A stretch of 64,000 nucleotides of DNA from Campylorhamphus procurvoides (Eukaryota > Chordata > Aves > Passeriformes > Dendrocolaptidae): positions 558,001 to 622,000 of the forward strand of contig WBMV01001912.1 in the NCBI GenBank assembly GCA_013396655.1, read 5' to 3'. The position numbers and the translations under genes were made by a program. Within the stretch, counting starts at the first letter, position 1. Every line of letters starts with the position of its first letter. Below are positions 35,708-46,883 of the stretch, in pieces. The notes beneath the pieces are model-generated. The model was not told where the DNA came from, made no database searches, and was given only the letters and a program-made list of their open reading frames with translations.

Positions 35708-36229
35708 TGTGAGATAAATCTTTTTTATTAAATTTAGAAAAACAGCAAAAGTCTGCAAAACAAAAGGAATATAACAAACAGGGAAATTTAATTACAACAT
35801 ATGATGGGTGCCCAGGTCACGCAGGATCCCCAGGAGCACCCCTTCCAATTCAAAAACCGTGCTTTTAAACGTTCTTAAGGTGCAACCCCATTTTACAACA
35901 TGAGGGGGCATTTCTCTTCTTTGGATTGGTTCCTCTGTGCCCCCCTCCTCCCGCCCCCCTCATGCTAGGGGCAGAGTTTCAGGTGACATGGTGGCCTCCA
36001 TGGGCAGCCAAGTGTCTGAGACTCTCCCAGCTATATTCCTAGTTAATATGTAACTGCCCTAATCCCAAACGCTTAATCCCTGGCATACATTCTAAAACTG
36101 GACTGGATGCCTTACAAGTTCAGTGAAATGCCTACAGGTTAGTAACAATCAAAACCAAAAATAAACCTTAGGTTAGTAACCCTCGTTCAGTTTATTTGCT
36201 TCTAATAAAATCAGTTTTTCTACCTCTCA
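35708..36229 (-). mobile_element. ERV 3' LTR (minus orientation)
   Basis: The block begins TGTGAGAT on the plus strand and ends ACCTCTCA, near-matching inverted termini of the TG...CA type. It is directly preceded (minus-strand sense) by the polypurine tract at 36233-36250, which is where a 3' LTR should start. The duplicated 'aggttagtaac' near 36136 and 36170 sits in the U3-like part. AATAAA-like signals occur on the minus strand. No second LTR was found to the right, so the provirus is incomplete. Confidence 0.6.
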
Positions 36230-36232
36230 TAA

Positions 36233-36250
36233 TCCCCCCTTTTTCTTTTT
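36233..36250 (-). promoter_or_regulatory. Retroviral-type polypurine tract
   Basis: On the minus strand the sequence is an uninterrupted A/G run ending in six Gs (aaaagaaaaaggggggatt across the edge), immediately before the LTR. It would have primed plus-strand DNA synthesis in the ancestral element. Confidence 0.6.
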
Positions 36251-36574
36251 ATTTATGGTTTTATTACAAGCACTACATATCAAATCTCTTTTGAATCTTC
36301 TGGGCTCTTTCTTATTTGGCTAATATGTTTAGTACTTTGTCCATTTCTTCTGTTTGGAGCATCTTTATTCAAGCAGCAGTTTCTGTGCTTTCTCCATGTC
36401 TTTAGTCTGCTTGGGGGCAGGACACAGGATCATAATCTTTTTGGCTCTTGAACTTCTCGCTGCGGTGGGTTTTGGATCCATTGGCATGGCAGCCAGTTGC
36501 ATTTCTTAAACAACACTAGGAATTAATCTTATAAAACATGTGATTAAACAAGGTAAACAACAGTCTGAGATATT

Positions 36575-36607
36575 ATGCTTCTCCTATGCTTCTCCCATGC
36601 TTCTCCC
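36575..36607. repeat. 11-bp tandem repeat, three units
   Basis: atgcttctccc/t repeated three times in tandem inside the decayed provirus. Confidence 0.85.
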
Positions 36608-38510
36608 TTTGACTCATGAGCCTTTGGGACCTGGGGAAGATACTCTCTTCCCTCAGGCACTATGGAACTCAACACTTGCTCTTTCAGCTGGCCCAATTTA
36701 CTACTACTTGTGAGTTACCTTTTGGTATTTTTTGAGCCCTTGGGCTCTTTTCAGGGCCACTCTTCTACTATTTTTCTGCCAGATTGAAAAACAAATTTTA
36801 TCCCACAGAGGGGAGCTTTAAATTTCTAAACTACTTTGACAGGTGATTGCAACACACACTACTTATATGATCACTTTCAGTGTCTATCAGCAGTAAAGAC
36901 CCCAACCCAGAACACGACTAAAGCAAACAGAAGTCCAGTATAGCTTATACTTCCACTCTCCATGCCTACTGGGTTGCAACCAACAGCAGGGGAAAAAATC
37001 TTCGTGGCAAGTACAGAGGCTAACCTGGGTAGTTTCATAGGTTGTCTGGTCAGGCCACAAGGCTCTGCTGCTGCTTGACTGCTGAGATATGATTTTTATA
37101 CCATACATTCTAGCATAGAACACAAGTCTGTTTCAACAAACAAACAACACGGTTCGTATCCAACTTCTGTGTCTTGGTTTGAGTTTACACTGTTGACTTC
37201 TGCATCAATGGCTCCTCTCATGAGCTGGGAGCTCTGCTTCTTTCGCTGAAGGCTGTCCTCTAGGTTTAGTTGCTTCTTAGTTACTGCAAGAGAACTTGTT
37301 CTCAAGTTACTTTAAGTTTCAGATATTTCTTTGGACATTCTCACTCAGGATCTGAGGAAGGAGGTGTTACAAGTTTTTATTTTGGTTCTTTATTTACAGC
37401 CTAAACTGTAGTTTCAGTGATTAACACTACTTGATAGGGTCTTAATATTTTAGGTTTTTATTCTTAACTCTATAGCCAAGTAAATTAAAAGCTTCATATA
37501 TATTTTAGGTTTGCTAATTTTAAGGGCAGCCTCCTGCCAGCCCAGCGAGCCCATCTGTCCACAGTTCTCTTTCTCTTTAACACTTTCCAACAAGGTACCA
37601 ACTGCTATCTTTGTTCCAAATATCAACCATCAGCCACTTCTACTGGGACAGGCCTGGCTGCTGCTACTCCCACAAAGGCAAGATAACCCGATATCATGGG
37701 GTTCAACCAATTGGAGGAAAAGACTACAGGTTTCTCAATTTTCTTCTAATCCTGGATAAACTGCTCCACCACCACCTGGTGCGGGCACAAAAATCTCTGG
37801 CTTTACTAAAGTGTTTTTGAAAATTTGCAATTTCATAAATAAACCAATATATTCAGTTACAAAAAAAAATTAAATTCAAAAATGTTGCCATACTGGGCTT
37901 GGGCCCAAAAATTTTTCAGCTTTATAACTCCTAAACTTTGTACTGGTTTACATCAATTTTTTTTTTTTTACGAAACTAAAAGCTTCACTTTTATTTGATA
38001 AATCAAAGCTTGCTTTTTTAACTTGTTTGAATATTTCTTCTTCAAAGATTCAACAATCATCCTGTTTCTTTCTTGCCTTTTACTCATTTTTACTACTTCA
38101 TATAGTTTGTTTCCTATAGTTTGTTTACATACACTTTGGGATTTACCCTAATCCTCCTTTTAAAACAAAAGCTTGACTTCTAATCCTTCTTTTGAGGCAC
38201 AACTGCCACCAAATCTCCACTTGCTAAGTCCATCCCTGCTTGGGGTATTACCAACAGGTCCTCTAACAGCCTGTACACTAAGGCCAACTGTGCCTTTCTG
38301 GTAGGATGTTCTTGCCATACCTTTGAATTACACTACTTCACATGCTTCCTGGGGACTCTTTCCCACAGCAATCCAGCAAACTCTTTGCTACCAACAAATT
38401 GTTTACTCACCATAATATACTACATGCCAAATACACGTCAAGTACTTTCACCTTGCTAAACAACACCATTCAACTTTCATTCAATAATTCATATGCATTT
38501 CTTGGGGTCC

Positions 38511-38990
38511 TCATTGTAATGACTCCTCCCCTCTGACTCTAAGAAGACTTCCACAGGAACACTTTGGTGTCTTATACACACACAAACTCTTCAAACTATT
38601 CAGAACTTTAGCAATCTCTCTAATATTTTCTTTCTGTAACTGGAACCACCTTCTCCTGTCACTTGGACAACACAGAGGAATCTCCACTCTTTTCCAAGGC
38701 TGATCTCTTGCCTCTGATGTTATACTTTTGTCTCCCTGTCCCCTGGACACAGGAACTTCTGGTGCTCTCCAGACCCAGGACCACGTGTGAGTCTCTCTTT
38801 TGCTCCTGAGAGACTCACATACTCTGGGATTACCAGAAACTGGGTTTATTGTTCTCGTGAACATGTGTAATATTATATAAGACAGCCCAAAGATTTTCCT
38901 GTCACTATTTATATTGAATCCAGTCTCTACAACTTTATTTATAATAGTCATCCAATAAAGGCATGTAGATGTCCAATCTTTAACTGTCAC
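38511..38990 (-). other. 159-codon orphan open frame
   Basis: The longest uninterrupted ATG-started frame in the window, minus strand. It begins MTVKDWTSTCLYWM and ends in a Cys-containing segment (YKTPKCSCGSLLRV). Basic and polar residues dominate the middle. No signal peptide, convincing membrane segment or known domain is apparent. It lies at the far end of the decayed provirus, so a viral origin is possible, or it may be a chance frame. No promoter or splice evidence was found. Confidence 0.25.
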
Positions 38991-41489
38991 TGGAAGTCAT
39001 TAAGTTCATGAACCTAATGTGCCTAAATAAGTCCTAAATAGTAAAAAAAATATTACTAAATAGTTCTCTGAATTATTTAGTAAATTGCTGCCAGTGAATT
39101 GTGGAGGGTTCTTTGGCTTCATAGCCCATCAGTACATGGCTATTTGCAGTTGTGGAACAGCTGAAATAAAAAATGGATAGTTTTGAATGTTAATATCTTT
39201 TCTTATCCTCATTTCTACAAAACTGCATTACTTGAAGTTGTTCTTTTAAACTGTGAAAAGATAAACATTAGGTATGGTGCGTCTCAGATCATGGCACCTT
39301 TCTACTTGTTTGGAAAATTAAAATAGGGACCTGCACATTTAAGTTCTGCATAAACAGTTTTCAAAATGAGCAGAATAAGCCTGACTAAAATTAAAGTTTA
39401 AACAATATTCCCTTAGATGCAGTTCTTCTATTGTCTCCATGACATACACTTTAAGCATATCTAATATGCTTTAAGCACCCCTTACCAAGTTGCAGGTGAC
39501 CTGAAAAAGAAAAGTGACAGATGCAATTATCTTTAGTCCTGTTTTTCTTCAGTCCTTCATGTGCTCTCATCACAACAAAAATAAATGAAATTAAATGAAG
39601 TTGAACATTTTAATGAAGAAACCTAGCTTATTAGCAAGCAATATCTAAATTAATATTGCCAATAGCATAATACAAATATATGGTATGAGGTAAAACTCCT
39701 TTCCTCTGGTGTGCTAACTAGCATTGTCACTTCCCTTTACTTATTACTGGCAAGACCAAGTAATATTTAACTAGTGAGTACCTGGAGTAACATTTGCTTG
39801 CATTATTGTATACATGACCACTGCATCTTCTGGCTTTGACGACGTGAGCTCCTGTCAAGGAACTATGCTGTTGAGGGCAATATTTTCTATCTCTGTCAAG
39901 ATACAGTTGGTGGACTTATACTTTTAGTCTTTATTTTGTTCAAGTAGTTGTTATTGCTTCTTTTCTGCCTGTGATTCCAGCAAACACCTGAAGTCCAGTG
40001 TATCTTGTATCCTTATTAGATATTTTTAGTGTAAATGTTCTGTTTATTATGCTGGACTTCAAGGGCCGAAACTTCTTTTGATTAGACTCAAAATTTCACA
40101 TCTGTAGTTAGCAATCCATAACACATAGAATCACTATCTCTTTTTAAAAACAAAGGGGAAAAAATTCTCTACTTTGTTTCTTAGACATGTTTAAGAAGAC
40201 ACATTTAGTGCAGAAAGTGAAACATATATATTCTCAGAAATTCTGAAATCATGTGGCAGAATTTGATAAATTTTAGTTTTTCAGCATCAGCATACTTTCA
40301 CAGAGCAAACAAGAAACATGCTTCAGAAGTTGTGGAAAAGGATAAGTTGAGAAAGATGTTGCAGCTCACACTATGTATTACTGCAGGCAAAATGTTTTTG
40401 CCTAGCAGTTTTATACCAATCTCTAAATAAAGTTGCTTAGCAATCCAGAATATAGACTTCCAGGCTCTTTACATTGAAAGCATTTGTTTTTTTCTCTGCA
40501 ATTGCAACTTTCTGTAGCATTCAAGCTTGCATCCAGCTGGTTGTACCATGGTCTAGAATTTGGCAGTAAGTATTTCCTGTACAGAGATAAAAATTATCAT
40601 ACAGTAGAAATCTAAATTCTCTATAGTGGCATATTGTGTTTGTTGAATCATACTTTTTTTATTTTATTTTGTTCTCTTTGTGTCAGCAGAGATCTAAAAG
40701 AGACTCGGAGTCCAAACCCTTGTCCCTAAAAGCAACTTTCTATGACCCATCATACAAGGCAACAATGTGCCATCTGGAAACTATATCAGGCACTCTTGCA
40801 TACCACATGCATTACTGAAAAACAAAGATACACTCTTTTTCAAATAATGGTTTTATAAAAAGCAAAGAGGTTATTTTTTTTTCTCTCTCATATTTAAAGG
40901 AAACTATTATAACTCTTCATGCACCGCAACTAAGATTATTATTTGCACAATCTGTTTGTATGATTAGTCTCTTTAACAAATCACTTTACTGGCTGGTATA
41001 TCTTAGTCTGATTCAAGCCTGACTGAAGAACAATTAGCTGACTGTAGGTTTTGCTTAACCTCACCAAGTAACCAGGGTTAGTTCCCTGTTATTTTACTTT
41101 CTCTCTGTCTGGTTTCAGAACTTAAAAATGTGTTCAAATCAGTTTTCAGGAGGACAAATGAAGTATGTCTTCACACTTTGTATGAAGCAATTATTTCCAG
41201 TCTTCTAAATAAAATGCTGAAATAATTGTAAGTAAAATGGCTTGTCACAAAATGTCTTGTGTTGCTGAAATGGCAGACAGAAGCTGAAAACTCAAATATG
41301 GTTAGTTTGATAAAAGAAACAGCACAGAAATAGGCTGTGACTATTTCTGTACATTAAGTTCCTCTGTATAATAAGGGAAATTAGCAATAAGTTTCAGCCT
41401 TTTTCAAAATCATGCATTATCTAAAATAATTAAAAATTGTTAATATTGTTGCTGTAAGGGGAAGGAAAATACTATCCAACACAACTTTA
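38991..41489. other. AT-rich sequence, no firm gene
   Basis: No transposon or gene is recognised. A weak exon-like arrangement at 40518-40565 (acceptor tctgtag, donor gtaagt) was considered and not accepted. Confidence 0.4.
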
Positions 41490-41540
41490 TGTGGGTAAAG
41501 TAGAGAAGAGTTCTTTTATTTTTAGGGTTTTAGAGATACA

Positions 41541-41610
41541 GAATATAAAGGAGTATAAAAGAGTATATAAAGTATAAAAAGAGTATAAAAGAGGTTAAAA
41601 GAGTACAACA
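41541..41610. repeat. ~10-bp tandem array (gagtataaaa)n
   Basis: About seven degenerate units of gagtataaaa, each carrying a TATAAA-like core on the plus strand. Confidence 0.85.
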
Positions 41611-41954
41611 CATATTGGCAAGAAACAGATAGAAAAGACTGGTGCTAGATTGAACTCACGGCTTCAGGAATACCATCTGAGCTCTTTTTCCAAGAACCAC
41701 CAGCAGCTCAGGCTGGTATCCAGTTCCCATTACCAGTCTCGTCTTCCTTCAATGTTCTTGAGGTCTGTCCCGGGAGAACAATGGAGGGGAAACATCTCCT
41801 CCTCCCTCTTAGGAGAGCAAGAGAGGAAGAAAAAAAAACAACAAACATTTGCAAGCATGTTGAGCTCTCCTGACCTCCCCCCCTGCCACCTTTCAGCGGG
41901 GGAGCACAGGGCACCACACCAGGCTGGGCAGCAGGATCAAGGCAGGCATGCAGA

Positions 41955-41979
41955 GAGTGTGTGTGTGTGTGTGTGTGTG
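41955..41979. repeat. (GT)n microsatellite
   Basis: A near-perfect GT dinucleotide run inside the LTR-like block. Confidence 0.9.
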
Positions 41980-42346
41980 AGAAATGTCCACAAGGTGTAA
42001 GAGCTGAGAAAGCTCACTACCTATGTGGCAGCATACTAATGTTATAACATCACACAATTATCATATCTAAAGGTTACATCCAATCTAAGAAATGTCCATA
42101 CCCGGAACTTCCCTTGGTTCTGTCCCATGGCACGCCTCTCCTAGAATTGAGTTGGAGGTCTTAAGAGCCCTTACTTCATCCTTTATCATCATCTTCATGC
42201 CACTTTCCCTTATTGGAGCTCCTCCAGGGTTGCTGAGCTTTGCTTTCTTGTTTTGACTAACATGGTATCTAATTGTCTTAGCTCAGGTACATGTTTCCCA
42301 GGCATGGTGTTCCAGCTATTATCTGACCCTTAAGACAGCTAGCACA

Positions 42347-44724
42347 GGGTTAGAGCCTGCTAGCTACTCTAAATGTAAGAAACTACATAGAAGTATAAAA
42401 ATCTACAACTATGTGAAAACCCTAAGGTATCAATATAAATAATTTGCTTTTAAAGATTAGAAATGAAAGGTCTGGGGATTTCATTATTTGCTGGACAATC
42501 TGACAGACATAATGAAAAAAACCCACATTTTGGTTCAGCATTAAGAGGAGCTTGACCAGAAGACTGTGACATAATCTTTCATTTGCCAGTCTAGACTCCT
42601 AGATGGCCAGAACATATTGTAATATAGATCTAAGCATGCACATTTTTATAAGTTATGAAAAGGTAATCAAATAAAGAAATTAATATGTATTTAGATTCTT
42701 GAAGTGCCATCACCCTTTTTCCTGCCCAAATTGATATTTGAGATTTAAAGTACTTCTTACAGTACACCAATTTCAATAATTAACATTAAAGGTTTCTCCG
42801 TTTCAAAGTTTTGCTACATTTTCCCATGTGATGTAGGAGAGAAGATGGTGCAGAAACAATATTCTTTAAACTTTATGAGTTTCAAAATTGCATGTGATCT
42901 CTGAAAGAGCTTGCACAAACAGCAGTACACTCCATTGTGGGAAATATTTCTTCTTGAAGTCAATCTTCTTCCTCCTTATCATTCCTGATTTATAGAAAAC
43001 TGTTGAGAGATGAGGAAAATAAATTCAAGCTACTGTGCATTCTTTAGAGGTGGCATTCCTGTTTGTCCCTTAGACCAGGTATAGATAAATTTTGTCCATT
43101 TTCACTTTTTCTTTCTTTTTTTTTTTTTTTTGATATCTGTTCTTGGCAGATTTTTGGCTGAACTTGTATGGATAGCTGGTTGGTTTTGTGGCTGAAATAA
43201 AAACTGATTTTTTTCTTCTTTTTTTCACAAGTCACACAGAATACCTCATTTGACCCAAATCAAATGTATTTACAGATGTATTTACATCTGTATTTCATCT
43301 GTAGGTAGATTACTCTGTTCAGAGACAGCTAAAATGACTTTCACTTAGGGCAAAGAAATTATTCACCTGAAAATTTCTCCCAATCCCGACTAGTAGTACA
43401 CACTATTAGACATCTGAAGTCCAAATATACTACACGTAATTGCTTTATTTCATATGTTTTGAATAATATACATTCCTGGGAAATTGCTGGGTCCAAAGCA
43501 TTGCAACCTCATTGTTTAACAACTAAGATTACTATGGTGGTTGAAATTCTTTCTATTATGCTTTAGTGTCCCTCAGGAACCCTGGTGAGAATTTAAACTT
43601 TAATATTCAAAGCCCTTTATGGGACTGGGCTATGCCATTTCAGACTAGATAACATTTACTCTTCCTCAGGTTAACCCTGTTTATTGGTGTGACCTGATGA
43701 TAGAAGGGTAGAAAATTGCAGAAATATTCTGATGAATGTTAATTTTGACTTTTCTTCTCTACTGTAATATCCTGTCAATTTTATTAAGTAAGACTTGTGA
43801 AGGTTGAACAGGTTTTTCTGTGGTTATAGAGAATAAATGCACATCATTTGTTTGATTTTTTTTTTATGATATGCAGGTAATGTTCACAATATCTCTGACA
43901 AGCATCAGATTTTGACAATTTGTCACAATACTTTTACCCATGGTAGGGGAGGGGGGAGAAGGTGGTACTTAATTTGACTGCTTAGATATCCTGCTATGTT
44001 GTCTGGAAATTCATGCAAGAATTCAACAATTTTGTCTTGCACTGGGATATCAATGATCTATTAGAAAACAATAGGAGACAACACTGCATTCCCTGAGGCT
44101 TCTCATACATCTGATTTCCCTCTCAGTAACCTTTCAAAATCAGTCACAGATGCTCTTATTCTAGATTATACTGGCATCTAACCTTTGTAAACTTGGACAC
44201 TGGAGAGAATTTAAAAAGCAAAGTGTAAAAAGAGATACAATCTTCCATTTTAAAATATTCTCATTTCTGAGAGCAGCAATGATTTCATGACCTATAAAGT
44301 TCAAAGTTGTGCTAGCTTACTCTTCCCTTCACTTTTCTAATTATTTAACCTTGGCCATTGTTTATGCTTGCCCATATTAGTTCTTAATTTCTCACTTTGT
44401 AAATGTTTTTGAAAATACAGAATAAATATTTATATGGAACTTGAAGTGTTATGCTTTCATGGACAGAGATTTCTACAATATTAGTGATATAAAGTCCTAG
44501 GTGCTCCGTAGAAATACATTGAACCATTTTAATTAACTGCAGTGGGCTAAGACCCTTATTTCTACAGAGCTTAAGTTGATTCTGGTAGATCTGGTTGCAG
44601 TAACAGAGTTCAATTTCTGCAGTTCTAAAAAACACTGGCATCTTTAAACAAAGGGACATAAAAACACATCATATTTAGCAGATGACCAAAACTTTTGGCA
44701 AACTTTGGACAAACTTTCTGTGTA
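42347..44724. other. AT-rich sequence, no gene seen
   Basis: Nothing recognised beyond poly-T tracts (43116-43132, 43856-43865) and a small perfect inverted repeat at 43272-43291. Confidence 0.45.
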
Positions 44725-44887
44725 TCTTTAAAGTTGCTTTATCTACTAAATGGCATTTATCTCAGCCTGTGAGTTTTCTCACTTTTACCTTTTCCATTCT
44801 CTTTCCCATCCCACTGCAAGAGAGTGAGTGAGCAGCTGAGTGGAGCTGAGCTGACTACCCACAACATTTGGACAGTAGACCACAACA
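44725..44887 (+). mobile_element. ERV LTR 3'-end fragment
   Basis: 'tttatctcagcctgtgagtt', 'ttctcacttttacc' and 'gagtgagtgagcagctga' match, in order, the complement of the left part of the LTR at 60249-60834, so both come from one family. The fragment ends in a CA (…ccacaaca). Only the R/U5-like end is preserved; the rest of the LTR is missing. Confidence 0.7.
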
Positions 44888-46481
44888 CAAGCCAGAGCTG
44901 CTACAATAACTACCAAAAAGATAACATGACCAAAACATTACCTAAAAAGTAAAAAACGAAAAAATACTCCACAAAAAAAGCCAAAACCCACCAAAACAAC
45001 CCCCACAAAAAATGTGTTATAATTCTTAGGTGCTAATATGGATATTTCCATGACAAGTATGTTCAAGGATCTAATAAAAGAAAATATGCCATCAGAGTTG
45101 TAATTTTCCCTGATAAATATCACTCTTTATAGACATTAAAAGAAATAACAAAAAAAATCAAAATAACTACAAAAAGAAAGAAAGAAATAAACAAATCTCA
45201 AGCCACAGACACAATTCTGTTTAAAATTTTGCTTAGAAAATAAAGGAGGAACACCAGACAGATGGAGAAAATTGCCTTTTTCTTCTGCCTTTTTTTCCAT
45301 TTGATGCAGATTCCTCATCTCTCTGCCTGGTGCTGTGGTCGGCTCATCTAGAGATTAAGAAGGTAAAAACAGTTCCCATCAGATGAAGAAACTTTCTAAA
45401 CTTCACAGATTTACCCATCTTCAAAAGTCTTTATGTCATCTTTCAACCATACTCCTGTTGCCTTCTGTTTCATACAATAATAAAATGGCAAAAGAAAATG
45501 CCTCAGCAGGTAGATAATGCTGTACATGAAGTCATACCCTTATTGCAGTGTTTGTACCAAGTAGACAAAGCTTGCCTTATTTTATCTTCTTTCCCCCTGC
45601 CTCTACTTTTTAGCTGTTGACATGTTGTTTTATCCAATTGCTGTCATGATATCATGAGTTAGAATTTGTCCATACAGTGGACAAAGATCTACCATGTACC
45701 TATCTTTTCTGTCTGAATATTTTCTTTCTCCTTTCTGTGTTTTTTCTGTAGTTTTCATTCTGAAGTTTAATCCCATTTTATATGGATCACAAGGGTGACA
45801 GGTGGAAAAAACTGGCAGAAGGTAATCTTATACATGCATCATGCATCCACTGCCAGTGTGAAATTTTGACTTTAGAATTCATTTGAGGTATCTTCTGCAA
45901 TTTCTATAGAAGTGGTAAATGATGTATGAAATGAAATATTTTTGTTGACTGAATTTACTGAGAATTCAGAGAATAATGTTATAGTCACTAGTGGAACATA
46001 TTTATCTTATTTGCCATAATACTTGATATTAAGAAAAGCTGTCAAAAGTTTACTTGGATAAAAAGTGTTAGAGAATGAAGGCAAGGGATTTTAAGGCAAA
46101 TAGACTATTCTCAGGAAAACCAAAAGAAAAGAAAAGCAGTATTTTCACTGAGCAACTCCATTGTTAGAACTCATCTTGGAAGTAGGTCACCTTTTCTGAG
46201 GAAGGAAGAGATTGCCCTAGAGATGGAGCAATGTAAGGTTAAGGTGATATATCCTGTGTTAAAAACCCTTATTAGAAATAGTTTGTACTTATTATGAGAA
46301 GCAGAGGTCAGAGACTATTATATCATGCAGTTTTAGTTATGATTATAAGAGAATTCAACCAGATGAAGAGTTTAATGTTTATTTTGTATATGTAAATCAG
46401 TGGATTCTGTGATTTGCTTTTCTGTTTCTCTTGAATTAGACCCTTTTTTTTTTTTCTTTTGAACTACTGAGAGATGTAGGC

Positions 46482-46883
46482 TCAAAGCAGCCGCTTGGCA
46501 ATAGGCAAGCTTTTCTTCATCAGCTTGTGTGAACCCTTAGGACTTAAAGACTTTATGAAGAGTAGGTTTAAAAGTATTTTGCAGTGGTCTGCAATAGTAA
46601 CTGTTTTAAAAAGTAATAAGAATGGTGAAGTATTTTCTTTTAAAAGTGACTGAACACACACACATGCAGAAATACTGACATCTGCATTCAAATTTTGTGA
46701 TAAAATCTTCTCACTTGATCTACTCAGGTTTACATTCACCTTCACAGCTGCCGTGACTAGTGTCACTGCTGCTGAGGTCCTTAACTTACTGGTCTTACTT
46801 GTGTTCTCTGTTTCTCTTTTGACCTCTGCACTTGAAACTGTCAGCACTGAAAACTGACAGGTTTTTGTAGAACCAAAGTCCAA
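46482..46883 (-). other. 133-codon orphan open frame
   Basis: A minus-strand frame starting MDFGSTKTCQF, rich in Ser, Thr, Val and Lys, outside any recognised repeat. It has no identifiable domain, signal peptide or membrane segment. A frame this long is uncommon but not improbable in 64 kb of six-frame sequence, so it is listed only as a possibility. Confidence 0.15.

Larger units (their letters stand above)
36251..38990 (-). pseudogene. Decayed ERV internal region (probable env side)
   Basis: The sequence upstream (minus-strand sense) of the polypurine tract should be the 3' coding part of a provirus. Its minus-strand frames are broken by many stops. The longest open piece is 38511-38990, 159 codons, the longest frame of the window, but I see no retroviral motif in it. 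Assignment rests on position next to the polypurine tract and LTR. The right edge is set at the end of that frame and is uncertain. No gag, protease, polymerase or 5' LTR was recognised. Confidence 0.4.
41490..42346 (-). mobile_element. Probable LTR (minus orientation)
   Basis: A GC-richer block with TGTG-type ends (tgtgggtaaag at left, agctagcaca at right). On the minus strand an AATAAA signal lies close to the left end (41517-41522). The arrangement fits a solo LTR, but no target-site duplication is visible and the boundaries are a guess. It contains a 10-bp tandem array and a (GT)n run. Confidence 0.4.

Noticed and set aside
39989..40065. 10-bp inverted pair tgaagtccag/ctggacttca about 60 bp apart as transposon termini
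   Set aside because: No target-site duplication and no extension beyond 10 bp; likely chance.
40518..40565. 48-nt exon-like stretch (tctgtag acceptor, gtaagt donor)
   Set aside because: Two frames are open and none stands out; so short a stretch between common motifs is expected by chance.
41955..41979. (GT)n run as a regulatory Z-DNA element
   Set aside because: An ordinary short microsatellite; nothing around it suggests a function.
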